A stretch of 64,000 nucleotides of DNA, from contig CM020619.1 in assembly GCA_009829735.1 (NCBI GenBank), positions 31,807,391 through 31,871,390 of the forward strand, written 5' to 3'. The notes beneath the pieces were generated by a model. The model did no database searches, was not told the DNA's origin, and saw nothing but the letters and a program-made list of their open reading frames with translations. Origin of the DNA: Pyropia yezoensis. Lineage: Eukaryota > Rhodophyta > Bangiophyceae > Bangiales > Bangiaceae. Positions 30,368-42,947 of this stretch are shown piece after piece. Both the position numbers and the translations under genes were made by a program. The first letter of the stretch is position 1. Each line of letters begins with the position of its first letter.

Positions 30368-32066
30368 AGTAACTGAACGTGCCCACCCGACTCGTCGAGG
30401 TTCGCGCTTGGCCAATGAGACGGCGTGATTGCAACTCAGCGAAGGTCGTCTATTCCGGCTCAGGTTATATCCTGTCCACAAGAGTCGACCATATCGACGA
30501 TCGACAGACATCTTCAATGGGCGCTCAATTCGACAAAGAATAGGGAACGGGAAGGACGGGACACCCGTGCTCGTTAACAAATATATTGTTTATTGGTTTT
30601 CTTTTTCATGCGGCAGCCTGACCGCTGTGCCGTCGCGCACGCAGGTTCGTTCCCGGGACACCCCCCCCCCCGACCCCCTATCCCTCCGCCAGTACCCACA
30701 ATGGAAGAAGACAGTGACATAATGAGTGGTGGATGATGCAAGAAGGGGACCGGGGGAAGGGGGGCGAGGTGAGGCGGGTGCAAAGTGTGTTAGGATGGAG
30801 GAAGGAGGCGAGGAGAGGTGAGTCGTTAGGGATGACGGAGGGGGGAGTGGGGAAAAGGGCGGAAGGAGGAGGGGGGCGATAACAGTGATGAGACGGACAG
30901 CAGATAGCGAGCTCATACGAGCCCGCAGTCAATGTGCTCCAGGCGGCAGCGCAAGCTCCCGCAACCCCCAACCCCCAGCCTCCAGCCACCGCACTCCAAC
31001 GGACGTTGCGCGAGGAAAGGTTAGGATATGCGGGTTGGCCGGACCGCGAGGACGGGGGGAAGAAGGTCAAGCGGAGTGGGGTTGGGGGTGTATACGTCGG
31101 AAGGAGGGGGGGTGGGAGGGGGGGGGGAGGGGGGGGGGGAAAAGGGGAGTTACAGAACAACATGGACCAAGAGGAACGTGGTCCGGGACAGTCGTACGCG
31201 TTGGTCGAGCTGCCGAGATGGATCCCGGACGTGTCGGCCCCGATACGGGCATGAGCCACAAGCGGACCAACGGGAGCAAGACGGACAGGGTGCCCATGGG
31301 CTCCAGTACCAAGGTGACGGTACCAACGGGCAACGGCCAAGAGATCCCATCCCGTACGGCGAGAGGGTCAAGCGCCAACGGGCTCGCCGGGCCTCAAGCA
31401 CCATCGCGGGAACAACGGGCAACAAGGTCACTATGGACCACGGGATCAAGGAGTCAACTAGTACAACGGGACCACGAGGACCAAGTCAGGGCAACGTTGG
31501 ACAAGGTACAAGGGGCTCAAGATACAAAGGGGCAACCAAGGTGACCTCGGCAGGCACGTCGCACAAGGCACCCGCCGCGAGGCAAGGCACACTGGGCCCC
31601 AACGTAGGATGGGCACCGACCGGCAAGAGGGCACCGTCGAGGTCAGCACGGACCCACGCGAAGGTCACGGGGGGGGTGCCCGCCGCACCAGCCACCACCG
31701 AGGAGGGCGTACAAGGTCGTATGGGGTCGTGGGGGGAGAGGCGGGAGTGGGATTTGGTGTAAGCAACAACGGCGTTGCAACACCAGATAGTGATAAATTC
31801 TTGATCCCACAATCTTGCAACACCTCTAATCCGCTCCCACGCCCGGGGAAGAAGATGCGACTGAGCCGATTTCGATGCCGGGGAACACGATGGTCGCCAC
31901 GACGGTGACAACAAAGTAGCCCCCCCATAAAAAAATCTTTCCAGGAACTAAATGTCGCCCTTGATGCCCCGAGTCGAACCACCATCCTGCCCACCTACTC
32001 GAGTATCTGGACCAGCCCTTGGCCATGGGGACCCACTGGACCGAGTAAAGGGTGCCTGGCCCAAGG
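30368..32066. other. Region without a supported gene; probably 3' part of element 1 and older repeats
   Basis: 30650-31150 is GGGGA/GGAGG-rich with short frames. 31150-31800 has a distinctive rhythm of GGTCC/AAC-GGG words on the plus strand, open on both strands but with no domain. At 31915-31930 a purine-rich ATGGGGGGG block on the minus strand, about 140 bp past the end of element 1 pol, could be its polypurine tract. I could not find a 3' LTR matching the 5' LTR candidate, so the boundary is unresolved. Confidence 0.4.
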
Positions 32067-35000
32067 TTAGCAACGGGGCCACAGATCCGCACCCGGTTCA
32101 AGGTTCCAGGGCCACACAGCATAGATAGCCTTAAAGGGTTCCAGTAGTGCCACGGCCTCTTCCTCCCGCAGTGGGGGCTCGGTACCAACACGTTCACAGT
32201 ACTGAACAACCTTAGCCCTGTCGAACTTATGGCACGGTTCCCATGCATCCTCGGGCTCTGCGTACCCTCACCAGCGGACCAGGAGCCATAGGTTCCCATC
32301 ACTGTCCCGGTCGTGGCTCACAAAACGTTCCCAGATAAAAGCGGTGCCTGAGTCTTCGTAGTCCATAGGTACCACCGGGTCTTGTGGCCCGTGTAAACGG
32401 GACGTGGAGTCAGTGTGTCCAGCAGGCGTGGGTGCCCGGGCAACATGGTCACTGCTTACCCTGTCACGGATCCCCTCGACCAGAACCGTGAAGGTGTGCC
32501 CGTCCCGGTCCACGATACGATAGGGACCCTTGACCTTCTGGTCCAACTTCTGCCGGCTATCATCATTGGTATCCACGTAGACCCAGTCCCCGATACGTAG
32601 GGCCTCGTTGACCGGAGTGACCCGCTTATCGTACCCTCTCTTGTACCGTTTCTGTGCCAGGTCCAGGTTCTTACGGACCGTGAAGGCCAGGTTCCTTAAG
32701 TGGGCCCGTCTCGCCTCTCGGACCTGTCGCGCGGTACCAGTGAATTCCTTAGGGTACGGGGAGCCAGGGAGCTTGTCCAGGGCGAAGGTACGGACCCGGT
32801 CAGGGATTACAAACTCAAACGGGGCCACACCGGTACTCTGTTGGGGCCTCGTGTTATAGGAACCGTGAGCACGGAAACCAACTCGTCCCAATGGTCCTGG
32901 TGGTCCTCAACGTACGTGCGGAGCTGGGCCACTATGGAACGATTAAACCGTTCCACCTGTCCTTGGGTCTGGGGATGGTACGTGGTGGAGGTAACATGCT
33001 TGATCCCAAGGAGCCCGCAAACGCCACGGAAGTATGTGGACGCCAACTGGGGCCCGTTGTCCATGAGTAGGGTCTCCGGGGGACCATAGGAAGCCACCCA
33101 CGTATCCAGAAAAGTCGAGGCCACCACTGCCGCGTCTTGGCCGCCAAGGGGAACCACTCGGGTCAGCTTGGTAAACCGGTCCACAATAACAAGAAGGTAC
33201 CGATTCCTGCTGACGGTCCAGGGTAAGGGGCCCAAGAGGTCAAGGCACACGTCCTTGAAGGGCTCCGTTGCAGGGAACAGTTTGAGAGGTTTGGTCCGCC
33301 GTCTCCCTTGGACCCTGCCCTTGGAACACGAGGTACAGTTGGAAACAAAGGCGTGCACATCTGCCACCATAGACTCCCAGTAAAATACCCGCCTCATCGA
33401 GGTGTACATCTTGTTCATGCCTGGGTGCCCTGCGTGTCCCGGTTCATGTTCCAAGCTCAGGACCTCTTGTTGTAGTGCCTTGGGGACCACGATCTGGACC
33501 GATCGGTCAAGAGGAGCCAATCGTACCAGTAACCCTTCCGGCGTTTCCCCGTACCTTGAGTTCACGTTCTGGTCCATCTCTTTCCGTAGTTCCTGGCAAC
33601 GCTGGTCCTGACCTTGGGCCTTGAGGATCCTGTCCACTGTCAGAGGAGGGTACCGTGTGCCTGTCTTGAATTTTGGCCTGGTCCAACCAGTGACAAAGTT
33701 AGCCAAGGTCAACAGCGAGGGTATCTCGTCAGGTATAGGGCCCCTGTCGTGTCCCATGGTATCCAAGCGTGACATAAAGTCCGCTGCGTGATGATGTTGC
33801 CCGGGACGGGACTCAACGGTATACTGGAACTCGGCCAGCCGGAGGCGCTAGCGGGCCAAACGTCCATGGGCCCCGTCCATATGTAACATCCACTTCAGGG
33901 CCGTATGGTCCGGTCGTACCACAAAGCGTGTCCCTTCAAGGTACGGTCGTAACAGGAACAGAGCCCAAACAACAGCAAGACACTCACGTTCCGTGGTACT
34001 GTAGTTACACTCAGCCGGAGTCAGCACACGGCTCCATTAACCCACGGGCTTGTAGGCCCCGTCCCCTTGGTCCTGTAGCAAAACGCACCCAATCTGGGTA
34101 GCGCTAGCATCCGTATCCACGATGTACTGACCCGTGCGTTTCGGAAGAGCCAGAACGGGAGTATGGGTCAGACGGTACTTGAGCTCTCCAAAAGCGTCCG
34201 TCTGGGCCGGGGTAAACCGTGGTAAGGGGTCTGGGACCTTGGTACTGGTCATGGCCAATAGGGGTCGGGCTACCTTGGCGCAGTCCTTGACAAAGCGCCG
34301 GTACACATTGCACATCCCTAGGAAACTGCGAAGGTCCTTCTTGGTCCTTGGGGTCTTAGCTTCCCGGAGCCCAACCAGGTTCTTCTCGTTCACACGGAGT
34401 TGACCCTTACCAACAATGTGTCCGAGGTACTCAACCTCATCCTGGAACAAAAAGCACTTGGTAGCCTTGAGGGAAACACCGGCCCTAGTCAGTAACCCAA
34501 AGATCTCTTCCAGATGGGCCAGGTGCTCCTTATGGTCCTTGGAGAACACGATTATGTCATCCAGGTACACAAGGCACGTCTTCCACTTAACCCCAGACAG
34601 GATCATATCAATGGCCCTCTGGAACGTAGCCGGGGCGTTGGTAAGACCAAATGGGAGCCGGATGTATCTGAAGGTTCCTTCGTGACAAGTAAACGTAGTC
34701 TTGTCTTGGTCCTCAGGAGCCACAGGGATCTGCCAGTAACCACAGTTGGCGTCCCGCATGGAAAACACGGTAGCCTCTCCCAGGAAGTCGATACAATCGT
34801 CCATGCGCGGTAACGGGTAGGTATCCTTAACCGTGACCTCGTTCAAGCGCCGGTAATCCACGCAGAACCTAGGGGTACCATCGGCCTTCGGGACCAACAC
34901 AACCGGAAAGGACCACTCAGCCTGGGACGGTTCAATAACCCCGAGCCGGGTCTGCTTTTCCACTTGTTCCTTGATAAGGTTCCGATGATGGAGCCCGGTG

Positions 35001-36367
35001 CGGTACGGTTGGGACCGAATGGGTTTGGCCCCTTCCTTGAGGGTAATCCGGTGAGGGGTCACATCAATGCGTCCCAGTTGCCCGTCCCATAGGTCCTTGT
35101 AACGGTCCAAAAGTTCGCGTACAGCCTGGTGTAGCTCAGGCGGGATCAAATCATACGCGACCTTGGGCATCTGGACCGGGGTTCCGTCAGGCCTCTTGTC
35201 CGTCGTATCCGGCTCAGGGACCGTGGTTCCGGCGGGTCCCTTGGGAGTCACGTCCTCCGGTGCCGACGCTTGGCTCAACGGGTTCCCTTGCTCCGGGCCC
35301 AGGGTGACAAGCGGTGCGGCCCCCTCACTAGGGGCCGACAAGTAATCCGCAGGGACCTCGAGCACGGGACCATCGTACGGTATGGCCACGACAACGGCAA
35401 AGTTCTTGGGCAGGTTGACAGCCCGGTCCGAGATGTTCATAACATGGATCCGAAAGTCCCGCCGGGTCCGTATCGTAGCCAGTGCGTTGTGCAAACGGAG
35501 CCCCTTCTTAGCCATCTTATGGGGCCTCTCGTACAATAAACACTTCCCATTGGTACCGCACTAGACATCAACGGCTTGTAGGGACCGGGGAGCAAAAGTC
35601 ACGCCCTTGGACAGGTACAGGGCCGAGGGATCTTGACGGATAGGATTGCCCTTGACTGGAAAAGCGCTCTGGGCCTTGCCCTCCCAGGTCCGCTTGGCGT
35701 AGGACAGGAACCCAAGGTTCCAAAGGACCGAATCGGTCCCAGGGTAGATAGCCTTGACGTGTTCCTTTTGGAAGTCCATCCCAAGGATCAATGGGACAGA
35801 AAGGGCCCTGACGACAAGGAACTCAAACTCCATCGGCTTCCCGTTGACAATGACTGATAGTTCCAGGACTCCCCGGGCCTTGAGCAGTTGCCCGGAAGCG
35901 TCACAAACATGGGTAGACTTAGGAGCCCTAGAAGCCAATCGTTGCCATCCACAGGGTAAGATGTCCTCGCGTACCACACTGGGTCCCGCACCTGTGTCCA
36001 AAATGGCCGTCGTTTCCTTCGGGTCCTCTTGGTCCAAACGTACAAAAGCATTCAAAGCAAAGTTCCTCTTACGCAGTACAAGCAAGGTGCCCTTGAACCC
36101 ATATGGCTTCTTCATTCCCAATCGACGTCGGAGCCCAGACTTGGACCGCCGTGCCAAAGAGGGTAAACAGGAACAAGGGGTGGGCAAAACAATAGGAGAC
36201 TCAGAACGAACAGGTACAATGGGGCCCTTGAAGATCTTCGAGAACCCCAGCTTGGTTGCAAACGAGCAGGTACTATCCCGACGACGGGGAGGGGACCTCT
36301 GGGATCCACCCCCCGTTACTCTTTTCCCGAGGGTCCCGACTCCTGGGAACCAACGGTAACATGGCAC
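32067..36367 (-). pseudogene. Element 1 pol: protease, RT, RNase H, integrase, chromodomain
   Basis: Protease has the ILDTGAGPSVV active site (about 35990). RT has FCVDYRRLNEVT, the PFGLTNAPATFQRA block and VYLDDIIVFS (about 34550). RNase H follows (QYIVDTDASATQIGCVLLQ). Integrase has the His-His/Cys-Cys finger (HAGHPGMNK ... CTSCSKG) and catalytic residues in DLLGPLP, LLMDNGPQLA and GQVERFNRS. The chromodomain is in WERFVSHDRDSDGNLWLLVRW, then GYAEPEDAWEP. Breaks: TAG 35563-35561 between protease and RT, TAA 34039-34037 and TAG 33850-33848 in RNase H (at normally aromatic positions), a one-base frameshift near 32870 after the integrase core, and TGA 32270-32268 inside the chromodomain. The protease frame opens at 36367 in -1 phase to gag. 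Stop TAA at 32069-32067. Confidence 0.85.
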
Positions 36368-38052
36368 ACATGGTCCGCCTCGTCATCTGACAAGTTGGTC
36401 CCTTCACACAGAGCCTGGACCATGGCAACACGTATCTGGCGATGGAACTGACGGTCCGCATTGGGCTTGACCTCGGTACTCTGGCTCCGGCCCCGGGTAG
36501 CCGCGAGGAACGAGTCCCGGGCCTGGATAACCGCTTTCCGTTGGGCCTCGGATAACATGGAACATTGATGGGCCATGTGCCCCGGTTCCCAGCAAAGGTA
36601 ACAACGGTACGGGCGCCGGCTATCCATGGTACGTACCCCCACGAACTGGGGCGCGGATCCCTTGAACCCAAACACTTGGCCCGACCCGTTCTTCTCAGTT
36701 TCCTTGTCAAGGGGGCCCTTAAGGATCGTTGAGGGGCCCATAGGATTGACTGCCATCAACGGTGACGGGTCCAGGGTGGGCTTAGCCCAAAAATCAGAAG
36801 GCCTGCGGGCGGAAACAGAGGGACCAGCCTTACTCGAAGAGGACCCTTGGGCCATCTTAATAACGTCCGTGGCTGCCTTGTACTTGCCCGCAGTAAAAGT
36901 AACCAACTGCTGGTACGTCCGGTCGGGAACATTGTAGACAAACGCGTCAGTGCGTAGGTACTCAGGGAGCCCTTGGATCAGCTGCTGTTTCATGGTGCCC
37001 TCGGTATGGATATTCCCACATAGTTCCGTTAGGCCCCGGAGACGGACCGCGAAGGCCTCGATGCCCTCGTCTGGTTCCTTAGCGGCCCGACTGAACCTGT
37101 CCTGAGCCAGGGCCAGTGCATGGCGCTCTGCGTACGTCTCTAGGAACCATTTAACGGCCTCTGGGTAACTTGTGATCGAGAAGCCACCAGACGCGCTGGA
37201 GGAATCCGGAAGGGCCCGTGTGTACCGTAGTTCCGCGTCACCAGAAAGGAAATGTGGGATCGCATAAAGGGCCATGCCCTCGGAGACCGCGTTGTCGTTA
37301 CAAGCCTTTACCAGTTTGCGGAGCCACGTGAACACTTTCAGGGCCTCCTTACCAGAGAAATTAGGGTACCCAGCGACAGAGTGTTTCATGTTACGCGCGA
37401 CCCGTCCCATCTTACGAGCCTCACGTGTCCCATAGGTAGCCTTCTTGTTCCTCAGACGGTACGTACGGTAATCTAGGACCCGAGCAAAGCGATCATCTGA
37501 ACACTTGATGACCTGGGGCTCGGTCCGTGGGTACTCAGGGGTCTCAAGGTCCTCCTCATCCAGGACAGAAGAAAACGTGGTACCCGAGGAAGAGGACGTA
37601 CAGGAACCACTGGAATGGTGACGACGCCGACGACGGCGGGAACGGGAACGATTGGAACGACTGGTATCATGGGACCCACCCTGGCCAGCAGGACTCTGGC
37701 TCAGAGCCTGGGACACAGTATCCAAAATCTCATCTCGAAACGTTTCCAGAGTAGTAACAATGTCTTGGGACCCAGCAACAGGAGCCAAAGGTGGAACTCG
37801 GGTCCCTGTCTCAGAACCCGTGTCCCGACGTAAATCCTGACCCATAGTAGCCCGAATCCCACCCGGGGGCTCTGTCCCCCGACGCGGAATCCCTGTCTGC
37901 CCGCCTCCGCCACGGCCCAACGGACCCGAGGGACCGCCACGACCGCGACCAGCGGGAGTAACCATAGAAGTGTCCGACGGCGCACCACGGCCCCGACCTC
38001 CCGAGGGAACAGGGTCCGTCATGTTGGCCGTAAGGTACTCGACCTGAACCAA
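36316..38052 (-). CDS. Element 1 Gag with CCHC zinc knuckle
   Basis: A 578-codon open frame, the second Met (38022, MTDPVPSGG) being a likelier start. Residues about 1-150 are Gly/Arg/Ser-rich with RSRSRRRRRRHHSSG. A capsid-like helical region follows (KVFTWLRKLVKACNDNAV, then KWFLETYAERHALALAQ and GIEAFAVRLRGLTELC, the usual retrotransposon capsid pattern). The single zinc knuckle is CYLCWEPGHMAHQC (about 36560-36600). It overlaps the pol frame by about 50 nt in -1 phase, the standard arrangement for frameshifted Gag-Pol. Unlike pol it is intact. Confidence 0.85.
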   Translation of the reverse strand: MVQVEYLTANMTDPVPSGGRGRGAPSDTSMVTPAGRGRGGPSGPLGRGGGGQTGIPRRGTEPPGGIRATMGQDLRRDTGSETGTRVPPLAPVAGSQDIVTTLETFRDEILDTVSQALSQSPAGQGGSHDTSRSNRSRSRRRRRRHHSSGSCTSSSSGTTFSSVLDEEDLETPEYPRTEPQVIKCSDDRFARVLDYRTYRLRNKKATYGTREARKMGRVARNMKHSVAGYPNFSGKEALKVFTWLRKLVKACNDNAVSEGMALYAIPHFLSGDAELRYTRALPDSSSASGGFSITSYPEAVKWFLETYAERHALALAQDRFSRAAKEPDEGIEAFAVRLRGLTELCGNIHTEGTMKQQLIQGLPEYLRTDAFVYNVPDRTYQQLVTFTAGKYKAATDVIKMAQGSSSSKAGPSVSARRPSDFWAKPTLDPSPLMAVNPMGPSTILKGPLDKETEKNGSGQVFGFKGSAPQFVGVRTMDSRRPYRCYLCWEPGHMAHQCSMLSEAQRKAVIQARDSFLAATRGRSQSTEVKPNADRQFHRQIRVAMVQALCEGTNLSDDEADHVCHVTVGSQESGPSGKE

Positions 38053-38141
38053 AAGATCTCGTCACCAGAAACAGGAACCAAGGAACCAAACGCTACAGAG
38101 AAAGGAAAGGGCTGTCCCGATACGGGAGAGAAGTATAGCCC

Positions 38142-38159
38142 TCCCCTGCTGCTCCACCA
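38142..38159 (-). promoter_or_regulatory. Primer-binding site of element 1
   Basis: Minus strand TGGTGGAGCAGCAGGGGA, four bases after the GCTACA end of the LTR. It begins with TGG, as needed to pair with a tRNA 3' CCA end, and the same 18 bases occur at the matching place in element 2. Confidence 0.75.
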
Positions 38160-38163
38160 TAAA

Positions 38164-38808
38164 TGTAGCGTAATGGAGCCCAGGTTCCCGGAACCACAAA
38201 CCACAAACACACACACAGAGACCACAGTCCGGAGTCCAGGAAGGAACAGGTAAGAGCCCTTGCTGATCCACTCTCCCGCCCCGATACGAGGCAAAGGTAA
38301 ACAGGACAAAACCCCGAGGGAGAAGGAACCCAAAGCACTGTTGATTTTACAAGATGGCCCCGGGGAGAACCCCGGAGCACCCCTCAAGAACCTCCCCCCC
38401 TGGCCCCTCCAGGGGCCCAGAACGAGGCCCCCAGAGGGCGCCCCCAGCGGGCCAGGTGCCAGCAAGGCACCGGCCGCTCACCGGGCCAACACACGAAAAG
38501 CAAGCGAAATCCCCCCACACACAAATGTCAATCCCCCAAAAAAACCCAGTGGGAAGAAGGGGAAAGACACGAAATCACGCAAGGAAAACAAATGCGAAAA
38601 ATCAAACAAATAACCCGAAGGTCAGTATGGCACAACCCGGCAAGTCCTCCGCTCCGGGGGGACCAATCAGGGCACCGGGCGTGTCGCCACTGCCCCGGGC
38701 CACCGATGCAGGGATCCCAAGTCAGCGCGTGGTTCCACGTAACGCTGCCAGCCGGGTCCCAAGTCAGCCTCCCGGGTCCCAATGGTACCTGAGGGCCACA
38801 ACGCCACA
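38164..38808 (-). repeat. Candidate 5' LTR of element 1
   Basis: On the minus strand it would start TGTGGCG (38808) and end CGCTACA (38164). These termini are near-perfect inverted repeats, like the TGTAGCA...TGCTACA of element 2. Its outer edge coincides with the point where the Tc1-like frame breaks off. Only this one copy was found, so the 645-bp extent is provisional. Confidence 0.45.
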
Positions 38809-39261
38809 GCGACACCGCAGAGGAATTCGCCATTGGAACTCAGCCCAGGCCGCGCGCTGTGCCTCGTTGCGGGTGAAAAACGCTTTCTCAATGATTTTAC
38901 GAGTAAAGCCATTATGAGCAAGCACACGACTCACAGAGGAAACAGAGACGCTCACCCGGGGCGCCACCAGCTCCGCCACATGGGCAACAGCGGCAGCCAT
39001 TTCGTCCAAGAGCATCTCGGGGTGTTCCTCGACGGCCACCAACACAGCGTCACGCATCTGCTCGTCATCCCGGACGTTATCACAGTGACGGTTCCACATT
39101 GCCGGGTCATAATGGACCGCGCCGCCCGTCTCACGGTAGTACATCAGGTACCTCGTGGCCGACCGGGTAGACACGCGCAGCGACCGCGCAGCAAACGCCA
39201 CGGTCGCGTGGTCGTGCATGACCGGGCGCACCAAGTGGTGCCGTGTCTCCTCCGAGAACAT
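38809..39261 (-). pseudogene. Tc1/IS630-like transposase, N-terminal half only
   Basis: From ATG 39261 (MFSEETRHHLVRPV) the frame encodes a helix-turn-helix region (TVAFAARSLRVSTRSATRYL), a second HTH (VSVSSVSRVLAHNGFTRK), and the linker FFTRNEAQRAAWAEFQWRIP that in this family leads straight into the first catalytic Asp strand. The frame then enters element 1 sequence and stops, so the whole DDE domain is missing here. The likeliest cause is insertion of element 1. The rest of the gene was not recognised on its other side. The open frame upstream of 39261 is Pro-rich and probably not coding. Confidence 0.65.
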
Positions 39262-39543
39262 AGGGGGGACGGATGCGCAGCCGAGGCCAACTGCGAGAAA
39301 CAGTTGGGGGGGAAGGGGAGGGTGGGGGCGACAGAGGGGGTTGGGAAATGCCGGAGCGAACAATGTGCCACGGCAGGTGCGGTGGGGGGGAGGGGGGGCT
39401 GGCACTCGGGCGCGCGATGAAGGCGTGCGCTGGGCACGCGTCGATTGTGCCAAGAGGGGAAGGCTGGTGATTCCTCGACCGGCCAGGTCTGTAAGAAATC
39501 TCTCCTGTACTGGCGTCGTTTGCGTGCTTACAGTATTCAGCAC

Positions 39544-42500
39544 GGTGCTTCTGTTCTTCCCGGTCGGGCTGCAACGTCCTCAACTTCCGTCCGTTCCCGG
39601 CCGGTCGAGCTGCATCGAGCCCAATTTCCACATGTTCCCTCTCACACATCCTCCGTCACTTGTCGAGAGCCCACGGATCTGCCCGACATCCTCTCAGTTC
39701 GGCCCGAGTTCGTCCCTCGGCGTGTGACAGCAGCATGAACCCAGAATAAATCACATCTCGTCAAGAAAACGCGACAGCAGTCCGGACTGCGTCAGGAACG
39801 AGGGGACTTCCATCCACAAATGACAACACCGCACAAGACAGCTGTTGTCCGCCCATCATCTTTCAGCCCTAGTAGTCCCTCAGATCTCAATTTTCGAGCA
39901 AGGATCCTCCCCACCGGGACAATAAAGTGACAGATTGAAGCTTTTGCGGGGGGCTACATCCTTTATTCTCAATTGTTTTCAAGAATTGTCGCCTGCACTG
40001 CTGTTTGTACTCGCTGTTGTTCTCGTCCGGATCGGCCAAAGTCGGGTGAACAGCAATACAAGCAAGAAAAATATTGGTGATCAAAGGGGCACTTCTCTCG
40101 GTCTCGCGGTGCCGAGCGGTCGTGCGACGATACGGACGTGGGCCAAATTGCCACTGTTCGATCACTGTGAGCGCCCACAGCCACGATCGAAGGGATTCGG
40201 CATGGGCTCATGCCATTGGACGAGAGCGAACCTCGACGACATGGGTGGGCCCGCACAGTTATCCTGGTGGGGAAAGGATAGTTGAGCCCCCGGGAAACAC
40301 TTTATCATTCTATGCATGAATTAGGCACAAGTCTTTCCCTAAGCATGACGTTTAAGTCAGCTTCCGCCCAAGTTCATAGGAGTTCGAATCGTCCTATTCG
40401 TGGATATACTGGCCAGGAAAGGTAGTTGAAATCTCTGGAAACGCTTTCTCAATACTACACGTCCTAACATGAAGTCCAACCGTATTAGTCTCATCTAAGT
40501 GAAGTTCATGACGAAGAGAGGTGCCTACAAGTCATCCTGTCCATTGAACTATTTACTGTCAACCAGACGCATGCTGGATGCTCCTGCCGCTTCGCCTGCA
40601 GCATCTCGCCGGATCTGAACCTGACGAAAGCCCGAGCCCGGAACTCCCGTGTGTCTGCTCGACATATGCGTGTCCCGCCGCGTTCGGACGGCCCGGCGTC
40701 GAGTCGGGGCGTTTCTCGGGAGCGCATCCGAGACGTTCTGTGCAACCGAACGGTCAGTGCTGGATAGTGGCGTTACTGCCGCGTTCTTACATCAGAGATG
40801 CTCCCGAGGACAGCATACGTCATGTTCTCTGCTCTGGTGTACTCTCAACGGCGTTCCGTTATGGATACGTTGTTTCATTGTGAGGGTTTCCTGGGCGTTT
40901 CCTGCAATTTTTATTTCCTGGGCCAAATAACCAGCATAAAAACCGGGTTATTGTCCACAGGAAACGGTCCGCGGCCGACGCCGCCGACGCGGTGCCGACC
41001 GCGACCGCCAGCTCAGTCTGAAAAGTCGCGCACCAGCTGGCACCGCGTGGCGGCGTGGCGACGTGGCGGTGTGGCGGCAGCGGTGGCTGTGGAGGCGGCA
41101 ACGGAGTCGGCTGGCCTCCGCCCCCACCCATCAGCAGCAGCACCACCCCCACCGCCACCCCCACCACCACCAACCCCGCCACCGACCACTGCCGACGGCG
41201 CGCGCGCCGCCGCCGCCGCCGCCGCCGCCGCACTCGGCAGAGGCACCGGAACAGCGCCTCAACCGCCGCCGCCGCCGCCGCCACGGCGTCGGCCGCCCAC
41301 CCCACACATTGCGGACGGCGGTGGCAGCGGTAGCGTCGGCGGGGCGTGTAGCCACGGCATTGCGGCCCGCGCCGGCCTCCCCCGGCTCCGTGGCCGCGGC
41401 GGGCAAGGCGGGTGGACGCCTCTGCCCTGCCACCCCGATCCATCGCCGCACACTGCCGTGCGTGGACGGAGGTGGCACACCCCGTCACCGGCATTGCTAC
41501 GGGAGAGAGGGGCCACGCCAGGGACAGCGCCGCCGGCTGGGGCACCCGCCAGCCCCCGCCACAGCTGTGATCGTCCAGCGGTACGGAGGCGCTGTGTGCC
41601 CGGCCACGCGCCAGCACATCGCGAAGAAACGAGAAAGAGGGGGCGGCTGCCGCCACTGGCTTTTTCGGGACGCGTGGTTGGCGCAGCAGGTCCGCGACCG
41701 TACCCGGTGGGTAGGGGCAGGAAGGTCGCGGCCGCCGTGCCAAGCGCTGACCCGCGGGGGAGCAGTGGGGCGCGTCCCTCCCCCCCCTCCCCCGCTCCCT
41801 CGCCGTCCCCTCTCCCTTCTTCCTACTCAGAAGTCACAGGAGTCGAGGGTGCTCTCCACCAACGCGCCGGCCCCGCTCTGTGCCGCAACGATGACGCCCG
41901 CGACGTCACCAGCGTCGCCGCGGCCTCCACGGCCTTCAACTCCACCGCCACCACCGTTGAGTAGCCCACCACGCTGAGTAGCCCTTTGGCGGGGTGTGTA
42001 CTGCGAGGGGTGCATGGTGGGGCGGCGGGTAGCCACCCACCGCCACGGAACCCGCTGCCCTCAGCAAGGCGCTCTGGAATAACTGGCAGAGCACACGCGC
42101 GGCTGCTGATGGCAGTCGCGACGCAATGCGGAGCGAGGGGAGGGGGGCGCTCGCGAAGAGTCAGCCACGGCGTCCCCTGCCGTGGCACCCGTCACGGGGA
42201 CGGAGCGGGGCATGACGGAGCAACAGCGCGCGGTCGAGACTGTACAGCACCAGGGGGCGCCACAATGGCGAGGGGGGGAGCGGGGGTGGGGGGGCGTTCG
42301 AAGTGGGGCGGGTGCGGGCGCACCCCAAGCGCTACTCCCCCCCCCCCCCCCCCCCCGTCAACGCAGCACGTAAAATAAAAAAAGGGTGCTGCGGATGGAG
42401 GGAGAATAATGGGGGTGGTTGGAACGGAGGCGGCGGCCAAGACGGCCGCGGCCCAGTCGTCAATGGCAGGACGCAGCCGTCAAATGTCTTGCATGGGAGG

Positions 42501-42947
42501 GGGGGCAACAAAGTGCGCAAGGGTGCCATACAAGTGGATATTGACTGTACAGCGTATACATAGCCGGCAACAGGGCGAGCGCGGGACGGCCTTGTAGAAT
42601 CGAGCAGCAAGTTGTCGTCCGCGGTCAGGCTACAAGCACCCTCTGTGGAAAATTGGGCGAAGGAGACTGCGGCTGGGATTGGTGGGGCGACTGCCAGTCC
42701 GGTGCTCTATTCAGCCATTGGGAATACAAACTCTGACGTGGCTCTGAATGGATGAAGTCTTGGCGAAAGAGTCGACCGGCGACTGGCGTGCCAACAGGGT
42801 GCAAGGAGAGACGACGGACGCGATCATCCTGCTGGATTATCCCTCTTGGCGTTGTACCTTGTCCCCTGTCCCTCGTACCTTTCCCTGTGTGCACTGTCCC
42901 TGCGCGGCGGGCGGGCGGTACTCGTCGTGACCACGCCGCGTCGGTCC
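39544..42947. other. No convincing gene; AT-richer repeats, then GCC-rich DNA
   Basis: 39545-40980 has near-balanced composition with short frames only. Two diverged copies of a block with GGAAAGG(A)TAGTTGA and GGAAAC(A/G)CTTT(A/C)TCA occur near 40272 and 40416 (about 145 bp apart). 40980-42050 is GCC-rich; a minus-strand frame with a hydrophobic stretch (SVAGLVVVGVAVGVVLLLMG, about 41140-41200) could be a membrane protein but has no start, splice or domain support. A C23 tract lies at about 42336-42357. 42400-42900 shows nothing. Confidence 0.4.

Larger units (their letters stand above)
32067..38808 (-). mobile_element. Ty3/gypsy chromovirus, element 1 (decayed)
   Basis: On the minus strand: candidate 5' LTR (38808-38164), primer-binding site (38159-38142), gag, then protease-RT-RNase H-integrase-chromodomain. 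The gene order, HHCC integrase finger and C-terminal chromodomain define the chromovirus lineage. Gag and pol are in -1 relation. At least four nonsense codons and one frameshift make it inactive. It appears to split a Tc1-like transposase reading frame at its 5' end. The 3' LTR was not found, so the low-coordinate border given is only the pol stop. Confidence 0.85.

Noticed and set aside
31915-32000. 3' LTR of element 1 starting after the ATGGGGGGG tract
   Set aside because: No stretch there matches the candidate 5' LTR at 38164-38808 by eye; kept only as a possible polypurine tract.
40859-41743. Minus-strand membrane protein with the SVAGLVVVGVAVGVVLLLMG helix
   Set aside because: One hydrophobic stretch in a GCC-rich frame is not enough; no start, exon border or homologous block seen.
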